Made by a program: the position numbers and the translations under genes
The notes under the pieces: model-generated
Told to the model about the DNA's origin: nothing
What the model saw: only the letters and a program-made list of their open reading frames with translations
The model's database searches: none
Source of the DNA: Pelodera strongyloides
Lineage: Eukaryota; Nematoda; Chromadorea; Rhabditida; Rhabditidae
Assembly (NCBI GenBank): GCA_036852015.1
Contig: JAANDG010000031.1
Location: 434,001-498,000 of the forward strand
Direction of reading: 5' to 3'
DNA: 64,000 bases
In this document: piece after piece, positions 1 to 10,025 of the stretch
Position numbering within the stretch: the stretch's first letter is position 1
Layout of the letters: each line of letters opens with the position of its first letter

Positions 1-1
1 T

Positions 2-1756
2 GTCACCCGAGAGATTGGAATCGATTACAAGGCCCATATTGGCGTCGTCAATAAGGCTTGTGATGATTTCGCTTTCAGTGAACTGTCGGATGCCCAATTC
101 CGAGTTCTGAATTACCTGAATAGCCTGCGTAACCACGAGGATGTGGAATTACGTGCATGGCTGGTAAAGACTCTGGACCGTGCTCCATCAATGACTCTCG
201 ACGATGTCGCAGATGCCATTGACAGTTACTATGTGCATAAAGACGATATCGATCTTCCGATGGCTCCTGCTATTGTTAACAAGGTTAACAAACCCCATCG
301 CGAGTACAAGAATAACGACCGTAGATCTACACAACCCAAGTGTAAGTACTGTGGCAGGGACAGTGGCCATCAGTCATGTCCGGCCAAGGAAGCCACTTGT
401 CACGGTTGTGGTAGAAGAGGACAGTACACCGTTGTGTGCCAACAGAAAGGCAACAACAAGCATCGCAATCGAAACGTCCATGAAGTGTCTTCACGACCTG
501 TTGGCCACAGGTGCGTCACTATCCATATGAATGGAAAGAAGGTGCGACTTCAGTTGGACACCGGTTCGGATCTAACATTGATATCCGAAGCCACATGGAA
601 GGGGCTGGGTCGACCAAACTTGCAATCCCCAAGTGTAGTCGCGACCGCAGCTAATGGAGAGAGGCTCGAATTGATTGGATCTTTCGAGTGCAACGCCTCT
701 TACCAGGACGAGCATCTGACTGGGATCGTGCACGTCACCGCTAGGATGAATCTCCTAGGGCTGGACTGGTTAGAGAGGTTCCCGTCATTCAGATCCGTAT
801 TGGATGCTGTTTGCAATCGGGTCTCCGGTAAACCTTCTATCGAAACATCACCGAATAGTGAAACTGCTGCGACGTACGTTGCTACGCTCAAGACGCAGTT
901 CGCTGATGTTTTCGCCACCGATCTTGGTCTCTGCAAGAAGACCAAGGCACGCCTTCAGCTCAAGAAAGGGGAAAACGAGGTTTTCCGCCCTAAGAGGATG
1001 GTACCATTCCACTTCAAAGAAACCGTGGAACTTGAGCTGGACCGGCTAGAGCAACTTGGAGTCATCGAGCGCGTCACGTATTCTCCGTGGGCAGCTCCGA
1101 TTCTATGCGTGAAGAAGCCAAACGGAAGTGTGAGAGTCTGTGCAGACTTCAGTACAGGACTGAATGATGCTTTGGAAGACTTCTCCCATCCGATTCCTTC
1201 CGCAGAAGACATCATGACAACTCTGAACGGTGGAACTGTCTTCAGTACACTTGATTTCAAGGACGCCTACCTTCAAGTCGAGTTAGAGGACGACTCCAAG
1301 ACTTTGCTCGTGATCAACACTCATCGAGGGTTGTACAGATACAACAGACTGTGCTTCGGTGTCAAGACCGCTCCAGGGATCTTCCAACAGATCATGGACG
1401 CGATGATCGCAGGACTCGAAGGCTGTTGTGCGTACCTCGATGACGTGATTATTTCTGGCAGAAATCTGCAGGAACACAATCGGAACCTACATGCCTGTAT
1501 GAAGCGCATTTCGGAGTATGGTTTCCACGTCAACTTCGAGAAGTGCACCTTTGCTGCGCGAGAGATAAGGTACCTCGGGATGATTATCTCCGCAGAAGGT
1601 CGCAAAACAGATCCCGCCAAGATTAAGCCAATCTTGGAGATGCCGGAACCGAACGACGTCAGTCAGTTACGCTTCGTTCATCGGCAAGATCAACTACTAC
1701 GGCAGGTTCATAAAGGAATTGCACAAACTACGTGCACCATTTCGACGAACTGTTGA
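2..1756 (+). pseudogene. Retrotransposon Gag(NC)-protease-reverse transcriptase ORF, frameshifted at its 3' end
   Basis: The frame is open from base 2 to 1756; an ATG occurs only at 143-145 if read alone, but the frame clearly continues from upstream. In order it shows a Gag helical region, two zinc knuckles (first CX2CX5HX2C at about 341; second CX2CX4QX4C, with the usual His replaced), an aspartic protease with LDTGSDLTLI near 556, and an RT with the palm motif YLDDVI near 1432. From about 1671 the frame leaves the conserved RT connection segment: the continuing homology moves to the next frame, and again to a third frame near 1737. The last 25 or so residues of this ORF are therefore out-of-frame readthrough. 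This is a mutated copy of a Ty3/gypsy Pol polyprotein; the missing His in knuckle 2 is a second sign of decay or of a divergent lineage. Confidence 0.9.
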
Positions 1757-3828
1757 AGAAGGATGTCAAATGGAATTGGAATAAAGAGTGTCAAGATGCT
1801 TTTGACGAGGTCAAGCAGATCGTTGCCTCGCCAATGCTCCTCACCCACTATGACCCGAAGAAAGAGTTAATCCTCGTGACGGATGCATCTCAGTACGGTC
1901 TAGGCGCGGTATTGCTACATCGAATGAAGGATGGTACGCAAAAAGCAGTTGAGCACGCGTCACGAACTCTACTTCCAACGGAAAAGAACTATGGTCAGAT
2001 CGAGAAAGAAGGTCTCGCAATCTTTTGGGCCATGAGGAAGTTCTACAAGTACCTATTGGGACGCAAGTTTACTCTTGTAACAGATCACAAGCCTCTCGTT
2101 TCGATCTTTGGATCGAAGAAGGGCATCCCAGTCACTAGCGCCAATCGTCTGCAACGTTGGGCTGTGTATATCAAAGGGTTTGAATTCAAGATCGTGTTCA
2201 AACCTACCTCTGAAATGGGATGCGCCGATGTTCTGTCCAGACTGATTGCAAATCAGGGCGATACAGACGAAGAGAAGGTGATTGCAAGAGTACACACGGA
2301 AATGTTTCGGGACGAACACTACCGAACCATTGCTGCCCTACCCGTTACCACTAACGTTCTGCGTGATGCTACTGAGAAGGATAAGACGCTGCTAGCGGTC
2401 CTAAACGCTCACAGAACTGGTAACTGGCCTGCAAAACCATCAAGGGACATCACTCAGTTCGCCAACAGAGAAACATCTTTGTCGCAGACAAACGGAATCC
2501 TCTTGTTTGGAGACAGGATAGTCATTCCTGCGTCTCTCAAGGGTCGCATTCTACGACAGTTGCATCAAGGTCACCAAGGAATTGTTCGAACAAAGTCGCT
2601 CGCTAGATCGCTAGTTTACTGGCCATTTATCGACGAGGACATTGAGAACATGGTGAAGTCCTGTGCTAACTGTAGTCGTGCTCAGAAATCGCCGACTAAA
2701 ACTAATCTGGAATCGTGGAGCAAGGCCAGTGTACCTTGGGAACGAGTTCACGCCGATTTCGCTGGCCCACTGGAAGGAAAATACTACTTGATTGTCGTTG
2801 ACGCATTTAGTAAGTGGCCAGAAATTGTTGCTATGGACAGGATTACGACATCCGCCACGATTACACATCTCAAGAAGATTTTCTCGCAATTCGGCATGCC
2901 AGAGACGCTGGTTACAGACAATGGAACGCAATTCACAAGTGGTGAATTCGCCTTGTTCTGTGCGAAAAGTGGCATCAAGCACATGAGGTATGCGCCATAT
3001 CACCCACAATCGAACGGACAAGCCGAAAGGTTTGTCGACACGTTCAAGCGGGCGCTGCTGAAATTGAAGGGGGAGGGAAGCCCTGCAGAGAATCTTCAAA
3101 CGTTTCTACTCTCATACCGGATGACGCCGTCATCTAACGTTCCTGAAGGCCAGTCGCCAGCAGAGACTTTTCTGAATAGAAAGCTGCGGACTTCGTGGGA
3201 TTTGCTGAAGCCCCGGCCTGAAAGGAAGATCGTTAAGGACGATCGTATGGAGAGCCAGTACAACAAGAAACATGGTTCGAAGGCTACAGTCTTTAACCCA
3301 GGAGACTTAGTCTATGTTCGTGACTACAAAGTTCCTAATAAGCCAGCATGGTTGGAAGCTACCGTAGTGAACAAAAGAGGTAATGTCATGTACGAAGTGC
3401 AGGTCGAAAGCCAGAAGAAGCACATTATTCGTCATGCTAACCAGATCAGACCAAGGACTGTCAACACGCGAAGTCGTGCGTATGAAATACTACTTGACGC
3501 CTTTGAGATCGATCAGTTGCCTAAGTCGAACCATGATCCAGCTCCTAACGCTGTCGCACCCTATGCTCCAAGTCCAACTGATTTGCCACGCACAGTTGAA
3601 GAGATAGTGGTTACCGATGAGACAGTCGTTACGGACGATGAACAGTGCCAGGACACTGCAAGCCACACCAGTGATGCACCTTCGCCTACGACGGTGACAC
3701 CGCATACGGTTGTAACACCACCTACTGGAACTACCCCTACGGAACCGCCGAAGCGCCGACGTTCAAAGAGGACCAGGAAGCCAGTCACTAAGCTCAACAT
3801 CGCTAATCCGTCGCTTAAGCGTTATTAA
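1735..3828 (+). CDS. Retrotransposon RNase H-integrase part of Pol
   Basis: This long frame lacks its own ATG at the N-terminus and is the continuation of Pol after the frame breaks. It opens with an RNase H domain (TDASQYGLGAVL near 1879, a later DHKPL motif near 2085), then an HHCC zinc-binding domain (H-x3-H...C-x2-C, about 2563-2676), then the integrase core with the three acidic residues of the DDE triad: D in HADFAG near 2753, D in TDNGTQF near 2916, E in HPQSNGQAE near 3003. A basic C-terminal domain with a GDLVYVRD motif follows, and a Pro/Thr-rich tail ends at TAA 3826-3828. All catalytic acids are present, so the damage in this copy is confined, within the window, to the junction with RT. 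Confidence 0.9.
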   Translation, partial: HHFDELLKKDVKWNWNKECQDAFDEVKQIVASPMLLTHYDPKKELILVTDASQYGLGAVLLHRMKDGTQKAVEHASRTLLPTEKNYGQIEKEGLAIFWAMRKFYKYLLGRKFTLVTDHKPLVSIFGSKKGIPVTSANRLQRWAVYIKGFEFKIVFKPTSEMGCADVLSRLIANQGDTDEEKVIARVHTEMFRDEHYRTIAALPVTTNVLRDATEKDKTLLAVLNAHRTGNWPAKPSRDITQFANRETSLSQTNGILLFGDRIVIPASLKGRILRQLHQGHQGIVRTKSLARSLVYWPFIDEDIENMVKSCANCSRAQKSPTKTNLESWSKASVPWERVHADFAGPLEGKYYLIVVDAFSKWPEIVAMDRITTSATITHLKKIFSQFGMPETLVTDNGTQFTSGEFALFCAKSGIKHMRYAPYHPQSNGQAERFVDTFKRALLKLKGEGSPAENLQTFLLSYRMTPSSNVPEGQSPAETFLNRKLRTSWDLLKPRPERKIVKDDRMESQYNKKHGSKATVFNPGDLVYVRDYKVPNKPAWLEATVVNKRGNVMYEVQVESQKKHIIRHANQIRPRTVNTRSRAYEILLDAFEIDQLPKSNHDPAPNAVAPYAPSPTDLPRTVEEIVVTDETVVTDDEQCQDTASHTSDAPSPTTVTPHTVVTPPTGTTPTEPPKRRRSKRTRKPVTKLNIANPSLKRY

Positions 3829-3865
3829 CAATCTCGTGTTAATTTAACTAGTATGACTTGAATAC

Positions 3866-3877
3866 TAAGAACGGAGG
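3866..3877 (+). other. Polypurine tract of the LTR element
   Basis: The purine-rich stretch AAGAACGGAGG lies directly before TGTTAGG, about 40 bp after the pol stop. This is the expected place for the plus-strand primer of an LTR retrotransposon and fixes the LTR start. Confidence 0.6.
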
Positions 3878-4427
3878 TGTTAGGTATTAGGATACCTAAG
3901 AAGGCTTATGACTATAAGTAATGGCTGAAACGTATCATTACAACTTCCTAGTTACAATAGTTGTTTAGTTTCAGTAAACTGTTCGTGTTGTCTAAATACT
4001 ATTAGACTATGAGAATTAGCATATTAATAGTATATGGAGATTCAAGCTAGGGCTTGAGCTCATTCGATTTACTGCTCAGCTAGAGAGTTGTCGCTACTAT
4101 ATACTGCCTCTACCTTGCGTATAATAAACTCTATATCTACAAGGTGTCTACTGAACTTGTGCTCAGCTCTGTTGTATACAGTGTGGTATCTGTATACATA
4201 ACAGTAACACATAGAACATACCTCGTGAAAAACAAAAGTCCACTTGAGGGGCGATATCAAACAGCCAATCAGGAAGAAAAAAAGCCCCACGAGAAGAACC
4301 TAAATATAAAAATTCTTCATTTCAGCACAGTATTGAAGCTAATACACATGTGACCCCGTATAAGTTATGTGTGCTTCTTCCTATCCTATATATATTCAAG
4401 TTTCAAGTTCTCGGTTTCCTTATTCAC
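3878..4427 (+). repeat. Probable 3' LTR
   Basis: It begins TGTTAGG directly after the polypurine tract and is placed to end at the TTATTCACA near 4427, giving TG...CA termini and about 550 bp. The left border is well supported by the tract. The right border is a judgement, because the 5' LTR and target duplication are outside the window. It carries no ORF of note. Confidence 0.55.
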
Positions 4428-4614
4428 AATATTGGTACTAAGTAGTGAAAATTAAAACTCGACTCAGGCGACAGAACAGCTTATTGTTAGGCCCGCCCAA
4501 AACAACAGTACCTATTTGCAGCATTCACAAATATATTCCTAATCCCCATAAACATATTCCAGTTTTTTTTTAAGAAGTACGACATGTGTCCGTGAAACGC
4601 ACAATGCCGCCAGC

Positions 4615-4712
4615 CATACGTACTCAGGCGTAGAGGGGAGTTCGCTGCGGTCTACCGAAGTGTCATACGTACTCAGGCGTATAGGGGAGTTCGCTGTGGT
4701 CTACCGAAGTGT
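4615..4712. repeat. 49-bp tandem duplication
   Basis: Two copies of a 49-bp unit (CATACGTACTCAGGCGTA...CTACCGAAGTGT) stand head to tail, differing at only two positions. It lies between the LTR and a MITE; no coding content is seen. Confidence 0.9.
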
Positions 4713-4778
4713 CTCTGGAGCGCACCACTTCGGTAAACCAGAGTGGACTGCAGAACCCCAGATTTAAACTTTTAATCT

Positions 4779-4970
4779 TTAAAGCGAAATACCGGACGTT
4801 TTTTGAAACGCATCAAAGCCGGTTTTTGAAACGCACCGAATACATCAGTATTCTTATACAGCATATGCAAATGGACATAAATTCGAATGAAAATCAAGCT
4901 AAATGCGGAAAATACGTAAGAATTCAGCTGTCCGCGATGTGTTTCAAAACCCGACTGGTACTTCGCCTTA
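4779..4970. mobile_element. TTAA-type palindromic MITE, family 1 copy
   Basis: It opens TTTAAAGCGAAATACCGG and closes with a degenerate complement CGGGT...AAGCG near 4970. The inner part contains the family hallmarks (TTTTTGAAACGCA, TATGCAAATGGACATAAATT, TACGTAAGAATTCAGCTGTCC). This copy has a partial duplication of the TTTTTGAAACGCA end and more mutations than its relatives. Confidence 0.8.
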
Positions 4971-5044
4971 GCACGGAATGAAGCCTTTCAATATACTTTT
5001 ATATAAAACCCGGGAGTTATATTGTTTTAAATCATATTACTCAC

Positions 5045-5194
5045 CGCACAAAGAACTCCGTGAACATCGGGTCCATTAGACTGTGTCAGTTCAAAACCCT
5101 GATCATCAACAACGATCTTCACATTCCCGGTGGCCTTAGCAACATACGAAAAATCGTTCTTAGCATTGGCCTTGGTGTCCTTTGCTGCACTCAT
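5045..5194 (-). CDS. First exon of small membrane-protein-like gene A (rest missing)
   Basis: Reading the minus strand, TTTTTTCTTTAG is followed by one base and then an ATG, as at a trans-splice site. The 50-codon exon starts MSAAKDTKANAK and ends VHGVLCA at a strong donor (GCG|GTGAGT), in phase 0. The acceptor-ATG arrangement, the length and the GCG|GTGAGTA donor match exon 1 of the paralogues at 7934-8362 and 13541-13696, although the peptide itself is more divergent (a KIVVDDQG stretch corresponds to their KIDDN stretch only loosely). No matching Cys-rich membrane exon was found between here and the retrotransposon, so the gene is either broken or has its last exon left of the window. Function unknown. 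Confidence 0.55.
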
Positions 5195-6217
5195 TCTAAA
5201 GAAAAAATTTTCATAACTTCCTTGAAATGTTTCGCATTTTCGACAAACTATAAAATGACGACGAAAAAATGGACAAAATCGAGCAACAAACTAAAAAATA
5301 CAGTACGCAAAAAAACCTGTAAGTACAGTATACAGCATGTAAGGTTAGCAAATTTAACATTTAACATTTAATATTTAATATTTAATAAAAAACATTTAAT
5401 AAAAATAAAAAAAAGGTTAGCAAATTGTCAAATTCGTTAAAAATAAGTAATTTAGTTGACCAACCACAGTTAGAAGATACACACTTTTAAAAGACAACAA
5501 TTTATGTACAAAAACAACAACGCATGGAACAAAAAAAATTTTAAAATGCATAGAACAGAAAGCAAATAGTAGCTGAATACGGCAATTTGAATGATAAAAC
5601 TTGTAACTGATCCTAACACTACAGTCAGGACAGATTTTGGTTGACAAGCTATACAATGTCAAGAGTAGGAAGGACGAGACATACAAATTGTATATGAGAA
5701 TAAGTGAACGAACAACGCATCTGGCAGCAAAAGGGATAGTCACGAAAAGTAGCATTTAGGTTTTGACTCCAACTCTACAAGTCGAGCAGACAGGTCACTT
5801 AGAAATCTAGTATAAAAAAGTCCACAAGTACAAAAGAAAATACAGTACATAGTTTCGAGATCAGAGGTCACAGCAACATCATAATTACCTCTAATAATGA
5901 GCAACATCAACAATTAGCATTCTACCGTAGTTGCAGACATCACCGCGGTGCTAAAACATGCATAATTCACACTCGGTCGGTAGTCCATATTGTTAGGCAA
6001 AAATCATCTACGGAAGCATAGATGTACACCTTAGTCCAAGCACTGTGGTGACTGATGAGTGATGAAGCGTATACTCTACACGCGTTCACAAGGAATTCAA
6101 ATTCATGACAAAATGTGTTCTACGTACAAAGGTAAATGGCACACGGGAAACGCAACTACACCATATAAACCCTATGCACATAAGTTTAAATATAAATTAC
6201 CTCGTCGCACCATTGTT
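5195..6217. other. No gene seen
   Basis: AT-rich intergenic sequence. Around 5350-5410 there is a run of TTTAA/TTTAAT short repeats. No exon with acceptable splice signals on both sides was found. Confidence 0.5.
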
Positions 6218-8362
6218 TTAACGTGTCATTGTCAGTCCGGCAATCGACGCAACAGAAAAAATCAACCAGAAAATGACCAAGCAGATACAACAGCCCTGAA
6301 AAAGTCGAAGATCATGACAAACTACATACAACATACAATTTTCGTGCGTAAATGGAGATGGTTGGAGATGGTTTGTTTAGCTTAGTGACTTTAATAAAAC
6401 AATATCTTGAAATATATAAATTTGCCCTTGCTTCCGAAGATGGCCAAAGCTAATCAGGTGGTTCGTGAGTGTTGTTACGCACCAAATTATAACCATCCAA
6501 CGTGACACATGGCCGTCCGAACCCTAACTACTCTACTCATATGGAAGATTAATGGTCTACATTGCTAGCTGCTTTAAAGCGGTAGAATTGAAGAATACTA
6601 CCCCCTGGATTGAAGAATACTACCCCTTTTTTAAATATACTACCCCATGCAAAATACTACCCCCATTTTACAAAATACTACCCCCCAGGGTTTATAAAAT
6701 ACTACCCCATTTTACAAAGTACTACCCATTTTACAAAGTACTACCCCATTTTACAAAATACTACCCTAATTCAACAGTTTTGAGAACAAGTTTTGCAATC
6801 AAGTACGTATTGTTACAAATGACGGCCATTACATTGTTTTTTGATTTCGCGGTTGTTTTTATTTACGGTGGAAGGTGGGGTAGTCATATTCAATGGTGGG
6901 GTAGTCATATTCAATTGATGGGGTAGTCATATTCAATTGATGGGGTAGTCCTATTCAATTGATTGGGTAGTCACATTCAAATGATGGGGGTAGCCATATT
7001 CAATGGGGGATAGTCATATTCAATGGTGGGGTAGTCATATTCAATGGTGGGGTAGTCATATTCAATGGTGGGGTAGTCATATTCAATGGTGGGGGTAGTC
7101 ATATTCAATGGTGGGGTAGTCATATTCAATGGTGGGGTAGTCATATTCAATTGATGGGGTAGTCATATTCAATTGGTGGGGTAGTCCTATTCAATTGATT
7201 GGGTAGTCACATTCAAATGATGGGGGTAGCCATATTCAATGGGGGATAGTCATATTCAATGGTGGGGTAGTCATATTCAATGGTGGGGTAGTCATATTCA
7301 ATGGTGGGGTAGTCATATTCAATGGTGGGGTAGTCATATTCAATGGTGGGGTAGTCATATTCAATTGGTGGGGGTAGTATTTTGTAATTTTCCCCACGGG
7401 GTAGTAAAAGCCAATGGGTGGGGGTAATATTTTGCAAGAAGGGGTAGTACTTTAACATGTTGGGGGTAGTGTAATTCAAGATTACCTAGGGTTTGAAGAT
7501 GACTAACCCTCTATAGAAGAACACTACCCCGTCATTGAAGATGACTACCCCAATACTGAAAAATACTACCCCATTGTCTGGGGTAGTAAAAATTCAAATG
7601 GGGTAGTATTCTTCAGTGTTAGGGTAGTATTTTTTACCTTACAAAATGCTACCCCCATACAAATGGGGTAGTATATTTCGAATTTGGGTAGTATACTTCA
7701 GTGGGGTAGTATTCTTCAATTTTACCCTTTAAAGCTATATCAGGCAGATACATCTACATGTGTTATATGCAAATTTTCTATACCGCGACGACAGGAAGAA
7801 AAACATAGGACATAGACGCACAGATTCAAATTCAATAACAAGGAGGGATTCAGATGAACAATGTACGTTGTACGAACCAGATACACGACAACACTACCAC
7901 CGCTCTAAAATAATTCCGTCTTCTATTACTCACCGCAAAGGACTTGCAACCTTCGGATTCGCAGCAATCAGTATCCTTCTTAGCGGACTTGGCCCTATGC
8001 CTAGGCGCCGGAGCCGTTTGCGGCCTAGGCCTAGGCGCCGGAGCCGTTTGCGGCCTAGGCCGAGGGGCCGGAGCAGTTTGAGGCATAGGCCTAGGCGCCG
8101 GAGCAGTCTGAGGCATAGACCTAGGCGCCGGAGCAGTCTGAGGCATAGACCTAGGCGCCGGAGCAGTCTGAGGCATAGACCTAGGCGCCGGAGCAGTTTG
8201 AGGTACAGGCCTAGGGGCTGGAGCAGTTTGAGGCCTAGGGGCCGTACAGGCTTGAAGCTGAGGCTTTTTAGGTTCCTCACTAACAAACATCTTCACGTTG
8301 CCGTCCTTTCCAATACGCGCAATGCGATTATCGTCAATCTTGAGGAACACTTCGTCAGTCAT
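6218..8362 (-). CDS. Small single-pass membrane protein, gene B, with PQTAPAPR repeat
   Basis: Two exons are supported: 8362-7934 (143 codons) and 6295-6218 (25 codons plus TAA), joined in phase 0, about 168 aa. A TTTTTCAG acceptor abuts the ATG directly, which suggests spliced-leader trans-splicing. Exon 1 begins MTDEVFLKIDDNRIAR and matches gene D closely. It then carries about eight copies of a ten-residue unit PQTAPAPRxx and ends CESEGCKSFA at GCG|GTGAGT. Exon 2 (after TTTTTCAG) encodes GCCICLVIFWLIFSVASIAG and a short basic tail, a Cys-headed membrane helix close to the C-terminus. The intron contains the GGGGTAGT minisatellite. The layout predicts a tail-anchored or type-III-like protein with a cytosolic or lumenal charged domain; no known family was recognised and the function is unknown. 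Confidence 0.7.
6596..7720. repeat. GGGGTAGT minisatellite with inverted flanks
   Basis: The left part (6596-6775) repeats AATACTACCCC with TTTTACAAA spacers. The centre (about 6875-7370) repeats GGGGTAGTCATATTCAATGGT roughly two dozen times at a 20-22 bp period. The right part (7370-7720) returns to GGGGTAGTATTTT, the complement of the left unit, with some ACTACCCC mixed in. A larger segment is itself duplicated about 236 bp apart (GTCCTATTCAATTGATTGGG at 6948 and 7184). It lies inside the intron of gene B. Confidence 0.92.
7985..8252 (-). repeat. 30-bp coding minisatellite encoding PQTAPAPRxx
   Basis: On the plus strand the unit is CCTAGGCGCCGGAGCAGTxTGAGGCATAG with about eight copies at a 30-bp period. 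In frame on the minus strand it encodes ten-residue Pro/Ala/Arg repeats within exon 1 of gene B. The frame is kept across all copies, as expected if translated. Confidence 0.9.
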
Positions 8363-8962
8363 CTGAAAAAGCATATACTAATTATGCACACTATCGAAAC
8401 GGTGATAAAACAAACGCAGACAAGTGCGCTCAATATGGGGTTTATGCTGAAAATCAAGTATGCTGAAAATTTACAGTACCTTGGAACTTGGAACTACACT
8501 CGAATATTTTTTCATATTATATATGCAGGTTTCCTGCAGGAATACGGTAGTATTGACAGAATCACACCGAATTTTTGGGATAGTCGCAAACCCCATAAAT
8601 TTCTATCAGAGGTTGTGTACAATGCACATCAAAATAAATTTTAGAACATCTACTTAAATCAACTAAAAAGCAACTTGAGAAAATTTTTTTTAAAGATAAC
8701 TTATTTGGTGGCAAACCGAAACCATAAATAGATTTCCAACAAAAATTTTAAATTTATCAATTTATAACCATAAACAGTAACAGTAACAGGATAACAATGC
8801 ATGGAACAAAAAAACTAGAAAGACTATGCATGGAACAGGAAACATTAACAATGTAAGTACAAAATGTAAGTTTAAACCGTATTTCAGAAAATACCCAAGT
8901 CTGAGCGAGAGACATAAAAGTATTTAAATAACTGGATAACTCTTGGCTATGACATGGAATGC

Positions 8963-9123
8963 TCATATGGAACAGTCATCTGACACAAAACTAGAAGCAC
9001 TAAACCACTGACCAGTAAAAAAAATAATTATGAGAACCGAATCATCAAACCGTATGTTAAAGTGTCTTACAGTATCCAGAATCCGCAGATGTTGAACTTC
9101 ATCGATCGATTTGCTAATAGCGC
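8963..9123 (-). CDS. Two exon-like segments, partial small gene
   Basis: Segment 1, 9123-9071, follows GTAGTTTAG and reads AISKSIDEVQHLRILDT up to a GTAAGA donor in phase 0. Segment 2, 9007-8963, follows ACTGGTCAG and reads WFSASSFVSDDCSI then TGA. They fit each other in phase. Segment 1 resembles the segment at 10537-10588 (PISKF...LRALGS), so this is probably a repeated exon type in this cluster. Its upstream exon was not found; it lies downstream of the gene C stop codon, so it may be a separate gene or an alternative 3' end. Confidence 0.35.
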
Positions 9124-9274
9124 CTAAACTACCGTACTTTGTCCTAATGCAAAAAAAAACAAAGTAAAAGACTAGGATACAGGGAACAGGAACACGATAA
9201 AACACTGTACTATAAATGGTCAATACCGCGTTAATACCACTCAACATGCGGTGGTAAAACCAAACCTAATTACT

Positions 9275-10025
9275 TTAAAGCGTTGTTTTCCACGCCAGTC
9301 CAGCCATAGTCACAAGTACCACTGAAAGAATGATCCAGATGCACGCCACACAGAACAAGCAGTCCTGCAAAGGCACCATATTTTGATCAATTCGAAAGAT
9401 ACCACACCGTAGAGACACTAAGAGCATTCACCAAAGTGATATGAAACGTGGTTTTATATGCATTGGAGAACACAATTCCCAAAAATTATATGCAAACTGC
9501 CTAAAATTTACACACCACCTGGAAACGCAACTCTTCAGAAAACTTTCAAGCAAAACGATTCCGTGTTCACCGATTTACAAACTCCACGTTCTCTAGTAGA
9601 TACAATACTCAAGTACATGCGAGTAACTATTCAAGCATTTTAATGATTCCTCTACTACTAGCAATTGAAAACAAATGGAATTGGAGAGCGCACTCACGAA
9701 AATGGGGTGATGCGCGGCGAAACTCTGGCGCAGCGAAATGTAGGCGCGACAACCTGGCGGACTGGACGAGGTGCGCGGCGCGACGTTCCGTGTTGACGTT
9801 CAGTTTCAAGACCCGCGCGCCAAATGTGGGCCGATATTATTCTCTACTCTCTATTACTCCTACCGTTAGTCCTTTGCACATCGCAATGCAATGATAGATG
9901 TCGTCACTCAACCCATCTTCGGATTTGAATCGCCGTGTAGGAGGCACATCATTTACAAAAAGTTCCACATACTCGCTCTTCGTATTGCGATTATCTTCAA
10001 CCCGGAGACATATTTCCTCATCCAC
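9275..10025 (-). CDS. Small single-pass membrane protein, gene C; start codon lost or unusual
   Basis: Exon 1 is 10025-9864 (54 codons) and exon 2 is 9364-9275 (29 codons plus TAA), joined in phase 0 (ACG|GTAGGA ... TTTGCAG). Exon 1 reads VDEEICLRVEDNRNTK and aligns with the MSEE/MTDE...KIDDNRIAR start of genes D and B, but where those have ATG directly after the acceptor this copy has GTG (CGTTTTCCAG|GTGGATGAG). Exon 2 encodes DCLFCVACIWIILSVVLVTM then AGLAWKTTL, a membrane helix with the same Cys-rich start and AGL motif as its paralogues. Either translation starts at an upstream ATG not removed by splicing (one lies 15 nt upstream in frame), or the gene has lost its start. Function unknown. 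Confidence 0.6.

Larger units (their letters stand above)
1..4427 (+). mobile_element. Ty3/gypsy LTR retrotransposon, 5' end cut off by the window
   Basis: The sequence reads from Gag nucleocapsid through protease, reverse transcriptase, RNase H and integrase, in the Ty3/gypsy order, followed by a purine-rich tract and a probable 3' LTR. The reading frame is already open at base 2, so the 5' LTR, primer site and most of gag lie to the left of the window. Two frame changes of one base each, near 1671 and 1737, separate the RT from the RNase H, so this copy is probably not functional as it stands. It lies on the plus strand just downstream of a minus-strand gene fragment at 5045-5194 and may have inserted into that gene's intron. 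Confidence 0.93.

Noticed and set aside
7213..7479. Frame rich in YDYPTIE repeats
   Set aside because: It is the translation of the GGGGTAGT minisatellite, inside the intron of gene B; no splice or start context.
7760..8644. 294-residue plus-strand Arg-rich frame
   Set aside because: It is the antisense of the PQTAPAPR coding repeat of gene B; the minus strand has the paralogue homology and splice signals.
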